A DNA stretch of 64,000 bases from CAYVHU01 sp964451415. GTDB lineage: Bacteria > Pseudomonadota > Alphaproteobacteria > Rhodospirillales > Magnetovibrionaceae. The notes beneath the pieces were generated by a model. The model ran no database searches. It saw nothing but the letters and a program-made list of their open reading frames with translations, and was not told the origin of the DNA. Shown here piece after piece: positions 25,350 to 34,274 of this stretch. Made by a program: the position numbers and the translations under genes. Positions within the stretch are counted from its first letter, which is position 1. Each line of letters opens with the position of its first letter. The DNA lies in assembly GCA_964451415.1 (NCBI GenBank), contig CAYVHU010000003.1, positions 124,001 to 188,000 on the forward strand, in the 5' to 3' direction.

Positions 25350-26361
25350 ACCTTTAGCCGTCATCTTCGGATGTGCTTCCACGGAACTGACGGCGGCGGA
25401 ACGGGCGTTTTTCAAGGCCTGCAACCCATTGGGCTTCATCTTGTTTCAGCGCAACTGCGAAACGCCCAAACAGGTGCGCAAGTTGGTGGATGAGCTGCGC
25501 GCCTGCGTGGGCCGGAATGACGCGCCGCTGCTGATCGACCAGGAAGGCGGACGCGTGGCGCGCCTGAAGCCGCCGCCGTGGCCGGAATTTCCGTCGGCCA
25601 AAGCCTATGGCGATGTGTTCGCCCGCGATAAGGAAGCGGGGGAGGAGGCCGCCGCCTTGGGCGGGCGGCTGATTGCCGAGGAACTGAGCGCGTTGGGCAT
25701 CAATGTGAACTGTGCGCCGGTGCTGGATGTTCCGCACGTCGGCGCGGACCCGGTCGTCGGCGATCGCGCTTTTGCTACGGACGTTGACGTCGTGGCGCGT
25801 CTGGCGCGGGCCTTCATGGGCGGCCTCATGGCGGGCGGCGTGGCCGGTGTGATCAAGCACGTGCCGGGCCATGGCCGCGCCTTGGTGGACAGCCACAAGG
25901 ATTTGCCGCGCGTGGAGGCGTCCGTGGACGATTTGCGGGCCACGGACTTCGCCCCATTTAAAGCTATGCACATGGCCCCGTGGGCGATGAGCGCGCATGT
26001 GATGTATACGGCACTTGACCCGGATCATCCCGCGACGATGTCATCCGTCGTGATCGAGGATACGATCCGTCGCCATATCGGGTTTCGCGGACTTCTGGTT
26101 TCGGACGATTTATCCATGAAGGCGCTGAGCGGTGATTTTGCAGACCGTGCGAGAAGGTGTTTGCGCGCCGGGTGTGATATTGCGTTGCACTGCAATGGCG
26201 AAATGGACGAAATGAAACAGATCGCCGAGGGTGCTTTTCCCATGACGCGGGCCTCTTGGGCGCGCTATAAACTTGGGGACTTTCAGCGCGCCGCCGCGAC
26301 GCGCCTGGATTTTAATGCCAAGGAAGCGCGTCGTCGTTTCGAGCGGCTTTTGGATATTTGA
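25336..26361 (+). CDS. nagZ: Beta-N-acetylhexosaminidase NagZ
   Basis: Glycoside hydrolase family 3 enzyme of cytoplasmic cell-wall recycling, 341 residues. There is no suitable ATG; the TTG at 25336, overlapping the end of the upstream gene, gives SGLKPLAVIFGCASTELTAAE, the right N-terminal length. Signature motifs: PLLIDQEGGRVARLK, NVNCAPVLDVP, and KHVPGHGRALVDSHKDLP with the GH3 D-x-H catalytic loop. The catalytic Asp is in LLVSDDLSMKAL. Translational coupling with the SPOR gene is likely. Confidence 0.93.
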   Translation: MSGLKPLAVIFGCASTELTAAERAFFKACNPLGFILFQRNCETPKQVRKLVDELRACVGRNDAPLLIDQEGGRVARLKPPPWPEFPSAKAYGDVFARDKEAGEEAAALGGRLIAEELSALGINVNCAPVLDVPHVGADPVVGDRAFATDVDVVARLARAFMGGLMAGGVAGVIKHVPGHGRALVDSHKDLPRVEASVDDLRATDFAPFKAMHMAPWAMSAHVMYTALDPDHPATMSSVVIEDTIRRHIGFRGLLVSDDLSMKALSGDFADRARRCLRAGCDIALHCNGEMDEMKQIAEGAFPMTRASWARYKLGDFQRAAATRLDFNAKEARRRFERLLDI

Positions 26362-26371
26362 TGCTCCGATT

Positions 26372-27067
26372 ATGAATTTCGATCTCACTCTATTTTTGTT
26401 CACCGCCTCCGTTTGGGTCTTGCCGGTTTTGCTGGCCGTGACCCTGCATGAAGCCGCGCACGGGTGGGTGGCCTGGAAGCTTGGTGACGACACGGCCAAA
26501 CGCATGGGCCGCGTGAGCTTCAATCCGCTCAAGCACATTGATTTGTTCGGTACGATTATCCTGCCCGCGTTGCTGTTGCTGTTGAGTGGTGGCCGGTTCA
26601 TGTTCGGCTTCGCCAAGCCCGTTCCGGTCAATTTCGCCGCCTTGCGTTCACCACGTCGCGACATGGTTCTGGTTGCCGCCGCCGGACCGGGGGCAAACTT
26701 TCTCATTGCTACCGCGGCGGCCATGTTGTTGCACGGGCTGTATTGGCTTCCGGCTTCGCTGGTGCCTTGGGTTCAGTTGAATCTGGTTAATGCCTTATGG
26801 ATCAACGTCGTGTTGGCGGTCTTCAATCTGATTCCGTTGCCGCCACTGGATGGCGGGCGCATCGCGGTGGGGATATTGCCGCGACCTTTTTCCTTTTGGT
26901 TGGCGCGTCTGGAGCGCTACGGTTTCGCCATCATCATGTTCGTCCTCTTTATTCTGCCGTGGCTCGGCGATAAACTCGGGGTGCATGTGGATATTCTGGG
27001 GTGGCTGATCGGTGTTCCCGCAACCTATGTGGTCAACATCATCGCCACCCTCACGGGGATCAGATAG
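26372..27067 (+). CDS. Site-2 protease (peptidase M50) family membrane protein
   Basis: Multi-pass membrane metalloprotease of the short M50 class, 231 residues. HEAAH (residues 26-30) supplies the zinc histidines and glutamate; NPLKHIDLFGTIILP and the C-terminal metal-binding Asp in PLPPLDGGRI are conserved. At least five hydrophobic segments are present. No PDZ domain. It lies 10 bases after nagZ and 33 bases before scpA in the same run. Substrate unknown. Confidence 0.9.
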   Translation: MNFDLTLFLFTASVWVLPVLLAVTLHEAAHGWVAWKLGDDTAKRMGRVSFNPLKHIDLFGTIILPALLLLLSGGRFMFGFAKPVPVNFAALRSPRRDMVLVAAAGPGANFLIATAAAMLLHGLYWLPASLVPWVQLNLVNALWINVVLAVFNLIPLPPLDGGRIAVGILPRPFSFWLARLERYGFAIIMFVLFILPWLGDKLGVHVDILGWLIGVPATYVVNIIATLTGIR

Positions 27068-27100
27068 GACACCGCGCGGGGGGGGGATACCAGGAACGCC

Positions 27101-27946
27101 ATGTCGGACGATACGTTGAACATGAATGGCGATACGATGTGCGCGGCGGCACCGGAGGCCGCGTTCGTGGTGGACGTGGAAGGCTATGAAGGTCCCATCG
27201 ACGTGTTGCTGAGCCTGGCGCGCGAGCAAAAGGTGGATTTGATCCACGTTTCCATCGTTGAACTGGCGGAGCAGTATCTCAAATTCGTCACCGAGGCATG
27301 CGCCCATAACCTGGAACTCGCTGCCGATTATCTGGTGATGGCGGCGTGGCTGGCGTACTTGAAATCAAAGCTTTTATTGCCGGAACTGAACAGTGCCGAA
27401 GAGCCCTCGGGCGAGGAACTGGCCGCCGCGCTGCACTTTCAGATGCAGCGCCTGGAGGCGATGCAAAAGGCCGGGGCTGCGTTGATGGCACGCGGGCGTC
27501 TGGGCCGGGATTTTTATTCGCGCGGCGCACCGGAACGCTTTCAAACGAACCGGCACACGGTTTTCGATGCCAACCTTGCCGATCTGCTTCAGGCCTATGC
27601 GCAGCAAAAGGGCCGTACTTTGCGCGGCAAAACCTTGCACATCGAGCGTTCGTGGGAACTGCAAAGCATCGAAGATGCTCTCTCACGCTTACGCGCTGGG
27701 GTGCGCCACGTTCCCGATTGGCGGACCTTGTCGGCATTTTTACCGCGCCACATCGCCAGTCCGCTGACCCGTCGCTCGGCGTTGGCCTCGACTTTCGGCG
27801 CGGCCTTGCAACTGGCCAAGGAAGGGCGCATCACCCTTCGCCAGGACGGTGTTTATGGACCGCTTTACTTTCAGACCACCGAGGCGTGGGAGAAGCCCTT
27901 CGTTTCCGATGAAAAGCTCAACGAAGACGGTGATTCCGACACATGA
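27101..27946 (+). CDS. scpA: Segregation and condensation protein A
   Basis: Kleisin subunit that bridges SMC heads, 281 residues. YEGPIDVLLSLAREQKVDL is the family's N-terminal signature; ADYLVMAAWLAYLKSKLLLP follows, and a C-terminal winged-helix part is present (about 195-270). AGGAA upstream supports the ATG at 27101, though in-frame ATGs at 27122 and 27137 also precede the conserved region. It overlaps scpB by 4 bases (ATGA). Confidence 0.94.
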   Translation: MSDDTLNMNGDTMCAAAPEAAFVVDVEGYEGPIDVLLSLAREQKVDLIHVSIVELAEQYLKFVTEACAHNLELAADYLVMAAWLAYLKSKLLLPELNSAEEPSGEELAAALHFQMQRLEAMQKAGAALMARGRLGRDFYSRGAPERFQTNRHTVFDANLADLLQAYAQQKGRTLRGKTLHIERSWELQSIEDALSRLRAGVRHVPDWRTLSAFLPRHIASPLTRRSALASTFGAALQLAKEGRITLRQDGVYGPLYFQTTEAWEKPFVSDEKLNEDGDSDT

Positions 27947-28767
27947 ACACGCGTGATACCGAGCCTTTACGCCTTTTGGAGGCGGTGCTGTTTGCTTCGA
28001 GCGAACCGGTGAGCGAACGCGCCCTGGCGCGTCGTCTGCCGGAGGGGGCCGACGTGAAAGCGTTGCTGCGCACCCTTGAGCAATTCTACGAAGGACGCGG
28101 CGTGGTTTTGGTGCGCCGCGGCGCCTCGTGGGCGTTTCGCACCGCCGAAGACCTGGGGCCGCGCCTTAATCTCGAGGTCGAGGTGTCACGGCGTTTGTCG
28201 CGCGCGGCTATCGAAACGTTGGCCATCATTGCCTATCACCAACCCGTCACGCGCGGCGAAATCGAAGAAATTCGCGGTGTCAGCCTGTCCAAGGGAACCT
28301 TGGACGTTTTGTTCGCCGAAGGCTGGATCAAGCCGCGCGGCCACCGTGATACGCCGGGCAGGCCGTTGCAATGGGGCACGTCGGATGCCTTTCTCGACCA
28401 TTTCACGCTGGAAAGCATCAGCCAGCTTCCGGGGCTCAAGGATCTGCGCGCCATGGGTCTGCTCGACGCCCGCCCGGCGTTGGAGGCCTACAGCGTGCGC
28501 GGCGAGATGCGTTCGTCCGCGGAGGTGCAGGAAAGCATGCAGTTTTCAGACCAGCACGTCGTTCCCGCCGCGCCACATGCGCCAGAAAATTTCGTTGCCG
28601 TGGAGCCACAACAAGAACAGGACCTCCGCGGCACCACCAAGGCCACGGCCGATAAACTTGATGCGGCCATGGGGCAAGTCGCCGAGGCGGTCAAAAGTGC
28701 CGTTCAGGCCTTGGAAAAAGACGATGAAAACGATCCCGGTGAAGATCCGAGAAACGATGGCCCATAA
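27943..28767 (+). CDS. scpB: Segregation and condensation protein B
   Basis: Partner of ScpA in the SMC condensin complex, 274 residues. Two winged-helix domains in about residues 1-180: LRLLEAVLFASSEPVSERAL, AIETLAIIAYHQPVTRGEIEEIRGV, and HRDTPGRPLQWGTSDAFLDHF. The tail of about 80 residues is low-complexity and charged. The start overlaps the scpA stop. Confidence 0.94.
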   Translation: MNTRDTEPLRLLEAVLFASSEPVSERALARRLPEGADVKALLRTLEQFYEGRGVVLVRRGASWAFRTAEDLGPRLNLEVEVSRRLSRAAIETLAIIAYHQPVTRGEIEEIRGVSLSKGTLDVLFAEGWIKPRGHRDTPGRPLQWGTSDAFLDHFTLESISQLPGLKDLRAMGLLDARPALEAYSVRGEMRSSAEVQESMQFSDQHVVPAAPHAPENFVAVEPQQEQDLRGTTKATADKLDAAMGQVAEAVKSAVQALEKDDENDPGEDPRNDGP

Positions 28768-28927
28768 TGTTTTATTTTTGTCGTATTCACCCTTTTCCTT
28801 GATACCCGGGCGTGTGCTTTGTATGAAGGTCAGGCAAGAAGGCGGGCGAAGTCCTTATTTAAGGCGCGCATTGGTGTGCTTCTGAGCAATAACGATTTAT
28901 GAAACCTCCAAAATAGAGAGATTGCAC

Positions 28928-29173
28928 ATGGGCGGTATTTTTGGCATTTGGCAGTGGGTGGTCGTTCTGGCGATCGTATTGCTGCTGTTTGGAGGCCGTG
29001 GCAAAATTTCTGGCTTGATGGGCGATTTTGGTAAGGGGCTGAAATCTTTCAAAAAGGCTTTGAAAGATGATGATCCTACGGACGCTCCGAAAAGCGAGAG
29101 CTTGAATTCGATAGAAGACAAGCCCGCCGTGGAAGTCGATGCCAAGGTTAAGGAAAAAGACAAGACTTCTTAA
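28928..29173 (+). CDS. tatA: Sec-independent translocase subunit TatA
   Basis: Pore-forming component of the twin-arginine translocase, 81 residues from the ATG at 28928. N-terminal helix WQWVVVLAIVLLLFGG followed by the amphipathic helix beginning GRGKISGLMGDFGKGLKSFKKAL; the FG-G hinge is present. Likely cargo within this window includes SoxB, SoxY and TtrB, which carry twin-arginine signals. Confidence 0.95.
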   Translation: MGGIFGIWQWVVVLAIVLLLFGGRGKISGLMGDFGKGLKSFKKALKDDDPTDAPKSESLNSIEDKPAVEVDAKVKEKDKTS

Positions 29174-29194
29174 GGAAGATTCTGTCGTTTCGCG

Positions 29195-29216
29195 CCGCCG
29201 TCCCTGTGGACGGCGG
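29195..29216 (+). terminator. Intercistronic hairpin between tatA and tatB
   Basis: CCGCCGTCC, loop CTGT, GGACGGCGG, then TTGATCTTTT. A perfect 9-bp stem followed by a loose T-rich tract; it could act as a partial terminator or RNA stabiliser that raises tatA over tatBC expression. Confidence 0.6.
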
Positions 29217-29251
29217 TTGATCTTTTACTTTCTCGCAAGTGAGCATCGGCC

Positions 29252-29731
29252 ATGTTCGACATCGGCTGGCAAGAACTTTTTGTCGTCGCCCTCCTCGCGT
29301 TGATTGTCGTGGGGCCGAAGGATCTGCCGCGCGCGATCCGCACCATGAGCGCATGGATTCGCAAGGCGCGCAAGTTGGGGCATGAATTTCAGGCGGGCGT
29401 CAACGAGATGGTGCGCGAAGCCGAACTGGACGACGTCAAAAAACAATTGACCGACGGTAAAAAACTGGGTGCCGACCTGGGCAAGGAGTTCTCGCAGAGT
29501 CTGGAGTTCGATGAGGACGAGGACAGAACCATCGGCAATCCGCAAGGGGATGCCCCTGCGGAGGTGATTGACGTTGTTGCACAAGACGTCAGCGACGATG
29601 GCAGCGATGATGAAACCGTGATGCCCGTTTCAGGAGGAGATAACGAACAGCCCATCATCTCCCTGGACGACGATGTGATGCCTCTGCCCGATCAAAATGG
29701 ATCCGACCCCAAGACGGAGCCTTCCCGATGA
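29252..29731 (+). CDS. tatB: Sec-independent translocase subunit TatB
   Basis: Receptor-complex subunit of the Tat system, 159 residues. MFDIGWQELFVVALLALIVVGPKDLP contains the short membrane helix and the conserved Glu and GP hinge; an amphipathic helix (RTMSAWIRKARKLGHEF) follows. The C-terminal half is long, acidic and disordered. It overlaps tatC by 4 bases. Confidence 0.95.
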   Translation: MFDIGWQELFVVALLALIVVGPKDLPRAIRTMSAWIRKARKLGHEFQAGVNEMVREAELDDVKKQLTDGKKLGADLGKEFSQSLEFDEDEDRTIGNPQGDAPAEVIDVVAQDVSDDGSDDETVMPVSGGDNEQPIISLDDDVMPLPDQNGSDPKTEPSR

Positions 29732-30570
29732 GCGCCCCCGAAACCCGTGAAGAGATCGCCGCGGAAGGGATCGAAAGCAGCAAGGCGCCGCTCATGTCGC
29801 ACCTGATCGAATTGCGCCAGCGCGTGGTGTATTCCCTGGTTGCCGTCTTGTTGCTGTTTTTTCTGACCTATAGCGTATCGGGGCATATCTTTTCTTTTCT
29901 CGCCCAGCCCTTGGCGGATGTCTTGAAGTCGTATCCCGGCGGCGGGCAACGGATGATTTTCACCGCCCCGCAGGAAACGTTTTTCACGCATATCAAAGTG
30001 GCCATGTTCGCCGCCTTGTTTCTGAGTTTCCCGTTTATCGCCGCGCAGTTTTGGAAATTTGTTGCGCCGGGTCTGTATAAAGGTGAAAAGCGGGCGTTGT
30101 TGCCGTTTTTGATCGCCTCGCCGATCTTGTTTTTCTTGGGGGCGGCACTGGCGTATTACTTCGTTTTCCCCTTGGCGTGGAAGTTCTTCGCCAGCTTTCA
30201 AAGCGTCACCGGTGCGGGTGGCTTGCCCATTCAGTTGGAAACCAAGGTCAGCGAATACATTACGTTGGTGATGCGTCTGCTTTTTGTTTTCGGCCTTGCC
30301 TTTGAACTGCCGGTGGTGATGACGTTGCTGGGCCGTGCGGGTATCGTGACGGCTGCGGGATTGCGTGCAAAACGCCGTTACGCGGTTGTTTTCGTCTTCA
30401 TCGCAGCCGCGATCCTGACACCGCCCGACGTCATCAGCCAGATCGGTCTGGCGCTGCCGGCGATGTTGCTTTACGAAGTGTCCATCTTGTCGGTAGCCTT
30501 TATCGAGCGTGATCGCGCGCGCCAAAACGAAAAAGACGAGGACGAAGAAGCGCAGGATCGCGAAGGCTGA
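29728..30570 (+). CDS. tatC: Sec-independent translocase subunit TatC
   Basis: Six-helix membrane receptor for twin-arginine signal peptides, 280 residues. MSHLIELRQRVVYSLVAVLLLFF is the typical first segment with the conserved ELR; FVAPGLYKGEKRALLPF, KVSEYITLVMRLLFVFGLAFELPVV and LTPPDVISQIGLALPAMLLYE are family blocks. The C-terminus is charged. Confidence 0.96.
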   Translation: MSAPETREEIAAEGIESSKAPLMSHLIELRQRVVYSLVAVLLLFFLTYSVSGHIFSFLAQPLADVLKSYPGGGQRMIFTAPQETFFTHIKVAMFAALFLSFPFIAAQFWKFVAPGLYKGEKRALLPFLIASPILFFLGAALAYYFVFPLAWKFFASFQSVTGAGGLPIQLETKVSEYITLVMRLLFVFGLAFELPVVMTLLGRAGIVTAAGLRAKRRYAVVFVFIAAAILTPPDVISQIGLALPAMLLYEVSILSVAFIERDRARQNEKDEDEEAQDREG

Positions 30571-30594
30571 TTTTGTGCCTGGGGGACGTGAGAT

Positions 30595-31872
30595 ATGCAT
30601 GACATCCGTAAAATCCGGGAACATCCTGAAGATTTCGACGCGGGACTGAAACGCCGCAGACTGTCACCTTTGAGCTGCGAACTTCTGGTCCTGGATCAAG
30701 AACGCCGCGCGTTGGAAACACGCGCCCAGGATATCTCCAACGAACGCAACAAAGCCGCCAAGGCGATCGGTCTGCGCAAGGCCGCCGGCGAGGATGCCTC
30801 GGAACTGATCGAACAGGCGGCCCGATCCAAGGCCGCCCAGGCGAAGGCTGAAACCGAGGCTAAGGAAAAAACCGATGCGCTGAACGCGACGCTTTGCATC
30901 ATCCCCAATATTCCCGACCTCGATACCCCCGACGGGGCGGACGAAAACGATAACGTGGAAGTCAAAACGTGGGGGATACCGCGCGATTTTGCTTTCAAAC
31001 CCAAGGACCATGTGGACCTGGGCGAAGGTCTGGGGCTGATGAATTTCGAGGTTGCCGCAAAAATGTCGGGCGCACGCTTCGTGGTGCTGATGGGGGCGCT
31101 GGCGCGTCTGGAACGGGCGTTGGCGAACTTCATGTTGGATGTGCAAACGGGTGAGAACGGCTACACCGAGGTCAACCCGCCCGCACTGGTGAAGGATACG
31201 GCCCTTTACGGCACCGGGCAGTTGCCCAAATTCGCCGAGGATTTGTTCCATACAGAAGACGATTACTGGCTGATTCCCACGGCGGAAGTGCCGTTGACCA
31301 ATATTGTGGCGGGCGCAATCCTTAAGGCCGACGATCTGCCGCGTCGCTACAGTGCGCAGACATGGTGTTTTCGCTCGGAGGCGGGGGCGGCGGGTAAGGA
31401 TACACGCGGCATGATCCGCCAGCACCAGTTCACCAAGGTGGAGATGGTGTCGGTGACAAAGCCCGAAGAGTCCGACGCGGAACTGGCGCGGATGACCCGC
31501 TGTGCCGAAGGCATCTTGGAAAAACTCGATTTGCCGTACCGCACCGTGGCGCTGTGTGCCGGGGACTTGGGCTTTGCCGCCGTCAAGACCTACGATCTCG
31601 AGGTGTGGCTGCCGGCCCAGAACACCTATCGGGAAATTTCCAGTTGTTCCAACACCCGCGATTTCCAGGCGCGGCGCATGAATGCGCGTTTTAAGCGCGA
31701 TGAACGCAAAAAGCCTGAATTCGTGAACACCTTGAACGGTTCCGGGCTCGCCGCCGGGCGCTGTTTGGTGGCGGTGCTGGAAAACTATCAGAACGAAGAT
31801 GGATCAATCCGTGTCCCCGAAGCTCTGCGCCCCTATATGGGGGGGCTTGAGGTCATCGGGGGGGACGCCTGA
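30595..31872 (+). CDS. serS: Seryl-tRNA synthetase
   Basis: Class II synthetase, 425 residues. Starts MHDIRKIREHPEDFDAGLKRR; a long N-terminal coiled-coil arm (about 30-105) binds tRNA-Ser. Motif 2 is in CFRSEAGAAGKDTRGMIRQHQF, motif 3 in LNGSGLAAGRCLVAVLENYQNE; the latter has Cys where Thr is commonest (GRTL), probably neutral. It lies 24 bases after tatC and one base before surE. Confidence 0.97.
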   Translation: MHDIRKIREHPEDFDAGLKRRRLSPLSCELLVLDQERRALETRAQDISNERNKAAKAIGLRKAAGEDASELIEQAARSKAAQAKAETEAKEKTDALNATLCIIPNIPDLDTPDGADENDNVEVKTWGIPRDFAFKPKDHVDLGEGLGLMNFEVAAKMSGARFVVLMGALARLERALANFMLDVQTGENGYTEVNPPALVKDTALYGTGQLPKFAEDLFHTEDDYWLIPTAEVPLTNIVAGAILKADDLPRRYSAQTWCFRSEAGAAGKDTRGMIRQHQFTKVEMVSVTKPEESDAELARMTRCAEGILEKLDLPYRTVALCAGDLGFAAVKTYDLEVWLPAQNTYREISSCSNTRDFQARRMNARFKRDERKKPEFVNTLNGSGLAAGRCLVAVLENYQNEDGSIRVPEALRPYMGGLEVIGGDA

Positions 31873-31873
31873 T

Positions 31874-32653
31874 ATGCGCGACCGCGTGCCTGATTTGTCC
31901 CGCGCGCGGGTTTTGATTTCCAACGATGACGGCATTAATGCGCCGGGCCTCAAGGCCCTTGAACGCGTGATGAAGCGCATCGCGGGGGAGGTCTGGGTGG
32001 TCGCTCCGGAAACGGAACAAAGCGCTGCGGGGCACTCCTTGACACTGCGTTTTCCGCTGCGTATCCGCAAACTTGCCAAGCGCAGGTTCGCCGTTTCGGG
32101 CACGCCTACGGACGCGGTGATGCTGGCGGTGCATGAAGTGATGAAGGACCACCCGCCGGACCTTGTGCTGTCGGGGATCAACCGCGGCGGGAACCTGGGC
32201 GAGGACGTGACCTATTCCGGCACCGTGGCGGCGGCCATGGAAGGGACCCTTTTGGGGTTTCCGTCGGCGGCTTTTTCCCTGGTGGCCTCGGACGGAGCCA
32301 AGGCCCACTGGAAGGCGGCGGAGGTATCCGTGGCAAAGGTCATGGAGAGCGTGGCCGCCATTACCTTTCCGCGCGGTGTGCTTCTCAACATCAATATTCC
32401 CGATTGTCCGGCGGACCATGTGACGGGTATCGAGATCACGCGCCAGGGACGGCGCAAAATCGGCTGTGAACTGCTTCGCGGACGCGATCCCAAGGGCGCG
32501 CCGTATTTCTGGATCGGCGCTCAGCGCGACGAGGACAAAACCCTTCGCGGAACGGACTTGGAAGCCGTAAGCAGGGGGGTGGTGTCGGTGACGCCGTTGA
32601 GCCTGGATCTGACCCATAAGGGGATGATGAAGACCCTGACGGAGGCCTTCTGA
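31874..32653 (+). CDS. surE: 5'/3'-nucleotidase SurE
   Basis: Metal-dependent survival-protein nucleotidase, 259 residues. The ATG at 31874 directly follows the serS stop. RVLISNDDGINAPGLKAL provides the metal-binding N-D-D; VAPETEQSAAGHSLTL and LVLSGINRGGNLGEDVTYSGTVAAA complete the active site. The stop codon overlaps the pcm start by one base. Confidence 0.96.
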   Translation: MRDRVPDLSRARVLISNDDGINAPGLKALERVMKRIAGEVWVVAPETEQSAAGHSLTLRFPLRIRKLAKRRFAVSGTPTDAVMLAVHEVMKDHPPDLVLSGINRGGNLGEDVTYSGTVAAAMEGTLLGFPSAAFSLVASDGAKAHWKAAEVSVAKVMESVAAITFPRGVLLNINIPDCPADHVTGIEITRQGRRKIGCELLRGRDPKGAPYFWIGAQRDEDKTLRGTDLEAVSRGVVSVTPLSLDLTHKGMMKTLTEAF

Positions 32654-33306
32654 TGGTCGCCGCCAAGACCGTGCGCAACCTTGGTATGATGCAGCTGATT
32701 TTGCAACTGCGGCAAAACAACGTATCGCCCAAGGTTATCGAGGCCATGGAAAAAGTGCCCCGCGATCTGTTCGTCCCCGAAGCCTTTCGCGACCGTGCGT
32801 TTGAAAACGCGGCCCTGCCCATCGGTCATCACCAGACCATCAGCCAGCCTTTGGTGGTGGCGTTGATGACCGAGGCATTGGAGCTCAACGATCGTTGCAA
32901 GGTGCTGGAAATCGGCACCGGATCGGGCTATCAGGCCGCCGTGCTGGCCCCTTTGTGCCGCAGACTTTATACCATCGAACGCCATAAGCCCCTGGTGGTG
33001 CAGGCCGAGGAACGCTTCAAGCGGCTGCGCATCCACAACATCACGGCCAAGTTCGGCGACGGTTCCAAGGGTTGGCCGGAGCAGGCCCCGTTCGATCGCA
33101 TCATCGTCACCGCCGCTGCGGTCGATATTCCGCCGGTTCTCGTGGCGCAACTGGCCGTTGGCGGCATCATGGTAGCGCCCATCGGCGACGATCAGCACGA
33201 CCAGCGCCTGTTGAAGGTCGTGCGCACGCTTGAAGGCAGCGAAATCAGCGATCTCGGCTGGGTGCGCTTCGTGCCGTTCGTCGAGGGGGAAGCCCCGGAA
33301 CATTGA
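32653..33306 (+). CDS. pcm: Protein-L-isoaspartate O-methyltransferase
   Basis: Repairs isoaspartyl residues using SAM, 217 residues. Canonical motif I VLEIGTGSGYQAAVLAPL; MEKVPRDLFVPEAFRDRAFEN and HHQTISQPLVVALMTEAL are typical. Arrangement surE-pcm-nlpD matches the E. coli order, but rpoS, which follows nlpD there, is absent. Compare the divergent paralogue at 7904. Confidence 0.96.
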   Translation: MVAAKTVRNLGMMQLILQLRQNNVSPKVIEAMEKVPRDLFVPEAFRDRAFENAALPIGHHQTISQPLVVALMTEALELNDRCKVLEIGTGSGYQAAVLAPLCRRLYTIERHKPLVVQAEERFKRLRIHNITAKFGDGSKGWPEQAPFDRIIVTAAAVDIPPVLVAQLAVGGIMVAPIGDDQHDQRLLKVVRTLEGSEISDLGWVRFVPFVEGEAPEH

Positions 33307-33338
33307 AGCCGTGTCGTTCAGCGGCCATACTCGCTTCC

Positions 33339-34268
33339 ATGATGCTCGATTCCATGCGTTTCGTCAGTCGTTTGATATCCCTTGGTGCCGTCTTGAGTGT
33401 GACGGCGTGCGGGTGGGCTGAATTTCCGGCCTCGCACGGGGCGCCGAGCCCCGTCTATGGTCCCTCCGTGTATGGACATCGACAGAGCAGCGATGCGTTC
33501 ATCAACGCCACCGCCGTGCGGGTCGGCAAGGGCGATACGGTCTATTCCATTGCGCGCCGCCATAAGTTGTCGCCGCGCGATCTCATCGAAGTCAATGGTC
33601 TGCGTCCGCCCTATCAATTGTCCATCGGTCAAAGGCTGAGGCTGCCCCAGGGGCGGCTGCACACGGTGCAACGCGGCGAGAATCTGGCGGGTATCGCCAG
33701 ACGCTACGGCGCGGACGCCTACGCCATCGCGCGCATCAATTCTATCCGTTTGCCGTACACCATTTACCCCGGGGAAAAACTGCGCATTCCGCGCACCGCA
33801 GCAACGTCCTCGCGGGTTGCGCCGCGCGCGCGCAAAAAAAACGCTTCGGTCCGTCTTTTGCAGCCCAGTCCTGAACGACCGCCGCGGCGCGCCGGGGGGA
33901 AATTCGCATGGCCCGTTCGGGGCAAGATCATTTTGAATTTTGGCCCCCGCTCCAAGGGGTTGAACAATGACGGCGTGAACATCGCGGCCAAACGTGGCAC
34001 GCCGGTCAGGGCCGCCGAGAACGGGGTGGTGGTGTACGCGGGCAACGAAATCCGCGGCTTCGGCAATTTGCTGTTGATCAAGCACGCCGGCGGTTGGGTG
34101 ACGGCCTACGCCCATAACGAGACGTTGTTGGTCAAGCGCGGCGACAAGGTGAAGCAGGGAGAAGTGATTTCCAAGGTCGGTTCCACCGGATCGGTCACCA
34201 CGCCGCAGCTGCATTTCGAACTGCGCCGGGGCTCCCACGTCGTCGATCCCCGAAAATATTTGATGTGA
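33339..34268 (+). CDS. nlpD: NlpD-like lipoprotein with two LysM domains and a degenerate M23 domain
   Basis: Envelope lipoprotein predicted to activate a cell-wall amidase. From the ATG at 33339 (33354 and a TTG at 33303 are alternatives) a signal peptide ends in the lipobox VTAC. Two LysM repeats bind peptidoglycan (GKGDTVYSIARRHKLSPRDL and QRGENLAGIARRYGADAYAI). The C-terminal LytM domain (about 190-309) reads NDGVNIAAKRG and QLHFELR where active enzymes have H-x-G-x-D and HLHFE, so zinc ligands are lost, as in NlpD and EnvC. Adjacent pcm supports the call. 309 residues. Convergent with the DUF815 gene. Confidence 0.85.
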   Translation: MMLDSMRFVSRLISLGAVLSVTACGWAEFPASHGAPSPVYGPSVYGHRQSSDAFINATAVRVGKGDTVYSIARRHKLSPRDLIEVNGLRPPYQLSIGQRLRLPQGRLHTVQRGENLAGIARRYGADAYAIARINSIRLPYTIYPGEKLRIPRTAATSSRVAPRARKKNASVRLLQPSPERPPRRAGGKFAWPVRGKIILNFGPRSKGLNNDGVNIAAKRGTPVRAAENGVVVYAGNEIRGFGNLLLIKHAGGWVTAYAHNETLLVKRGDKVKQGEVISKVGSTGSVTTPQLHFELRRGSHVVDPRKYLM

Positions 34269-34274
34269 ACGCGC

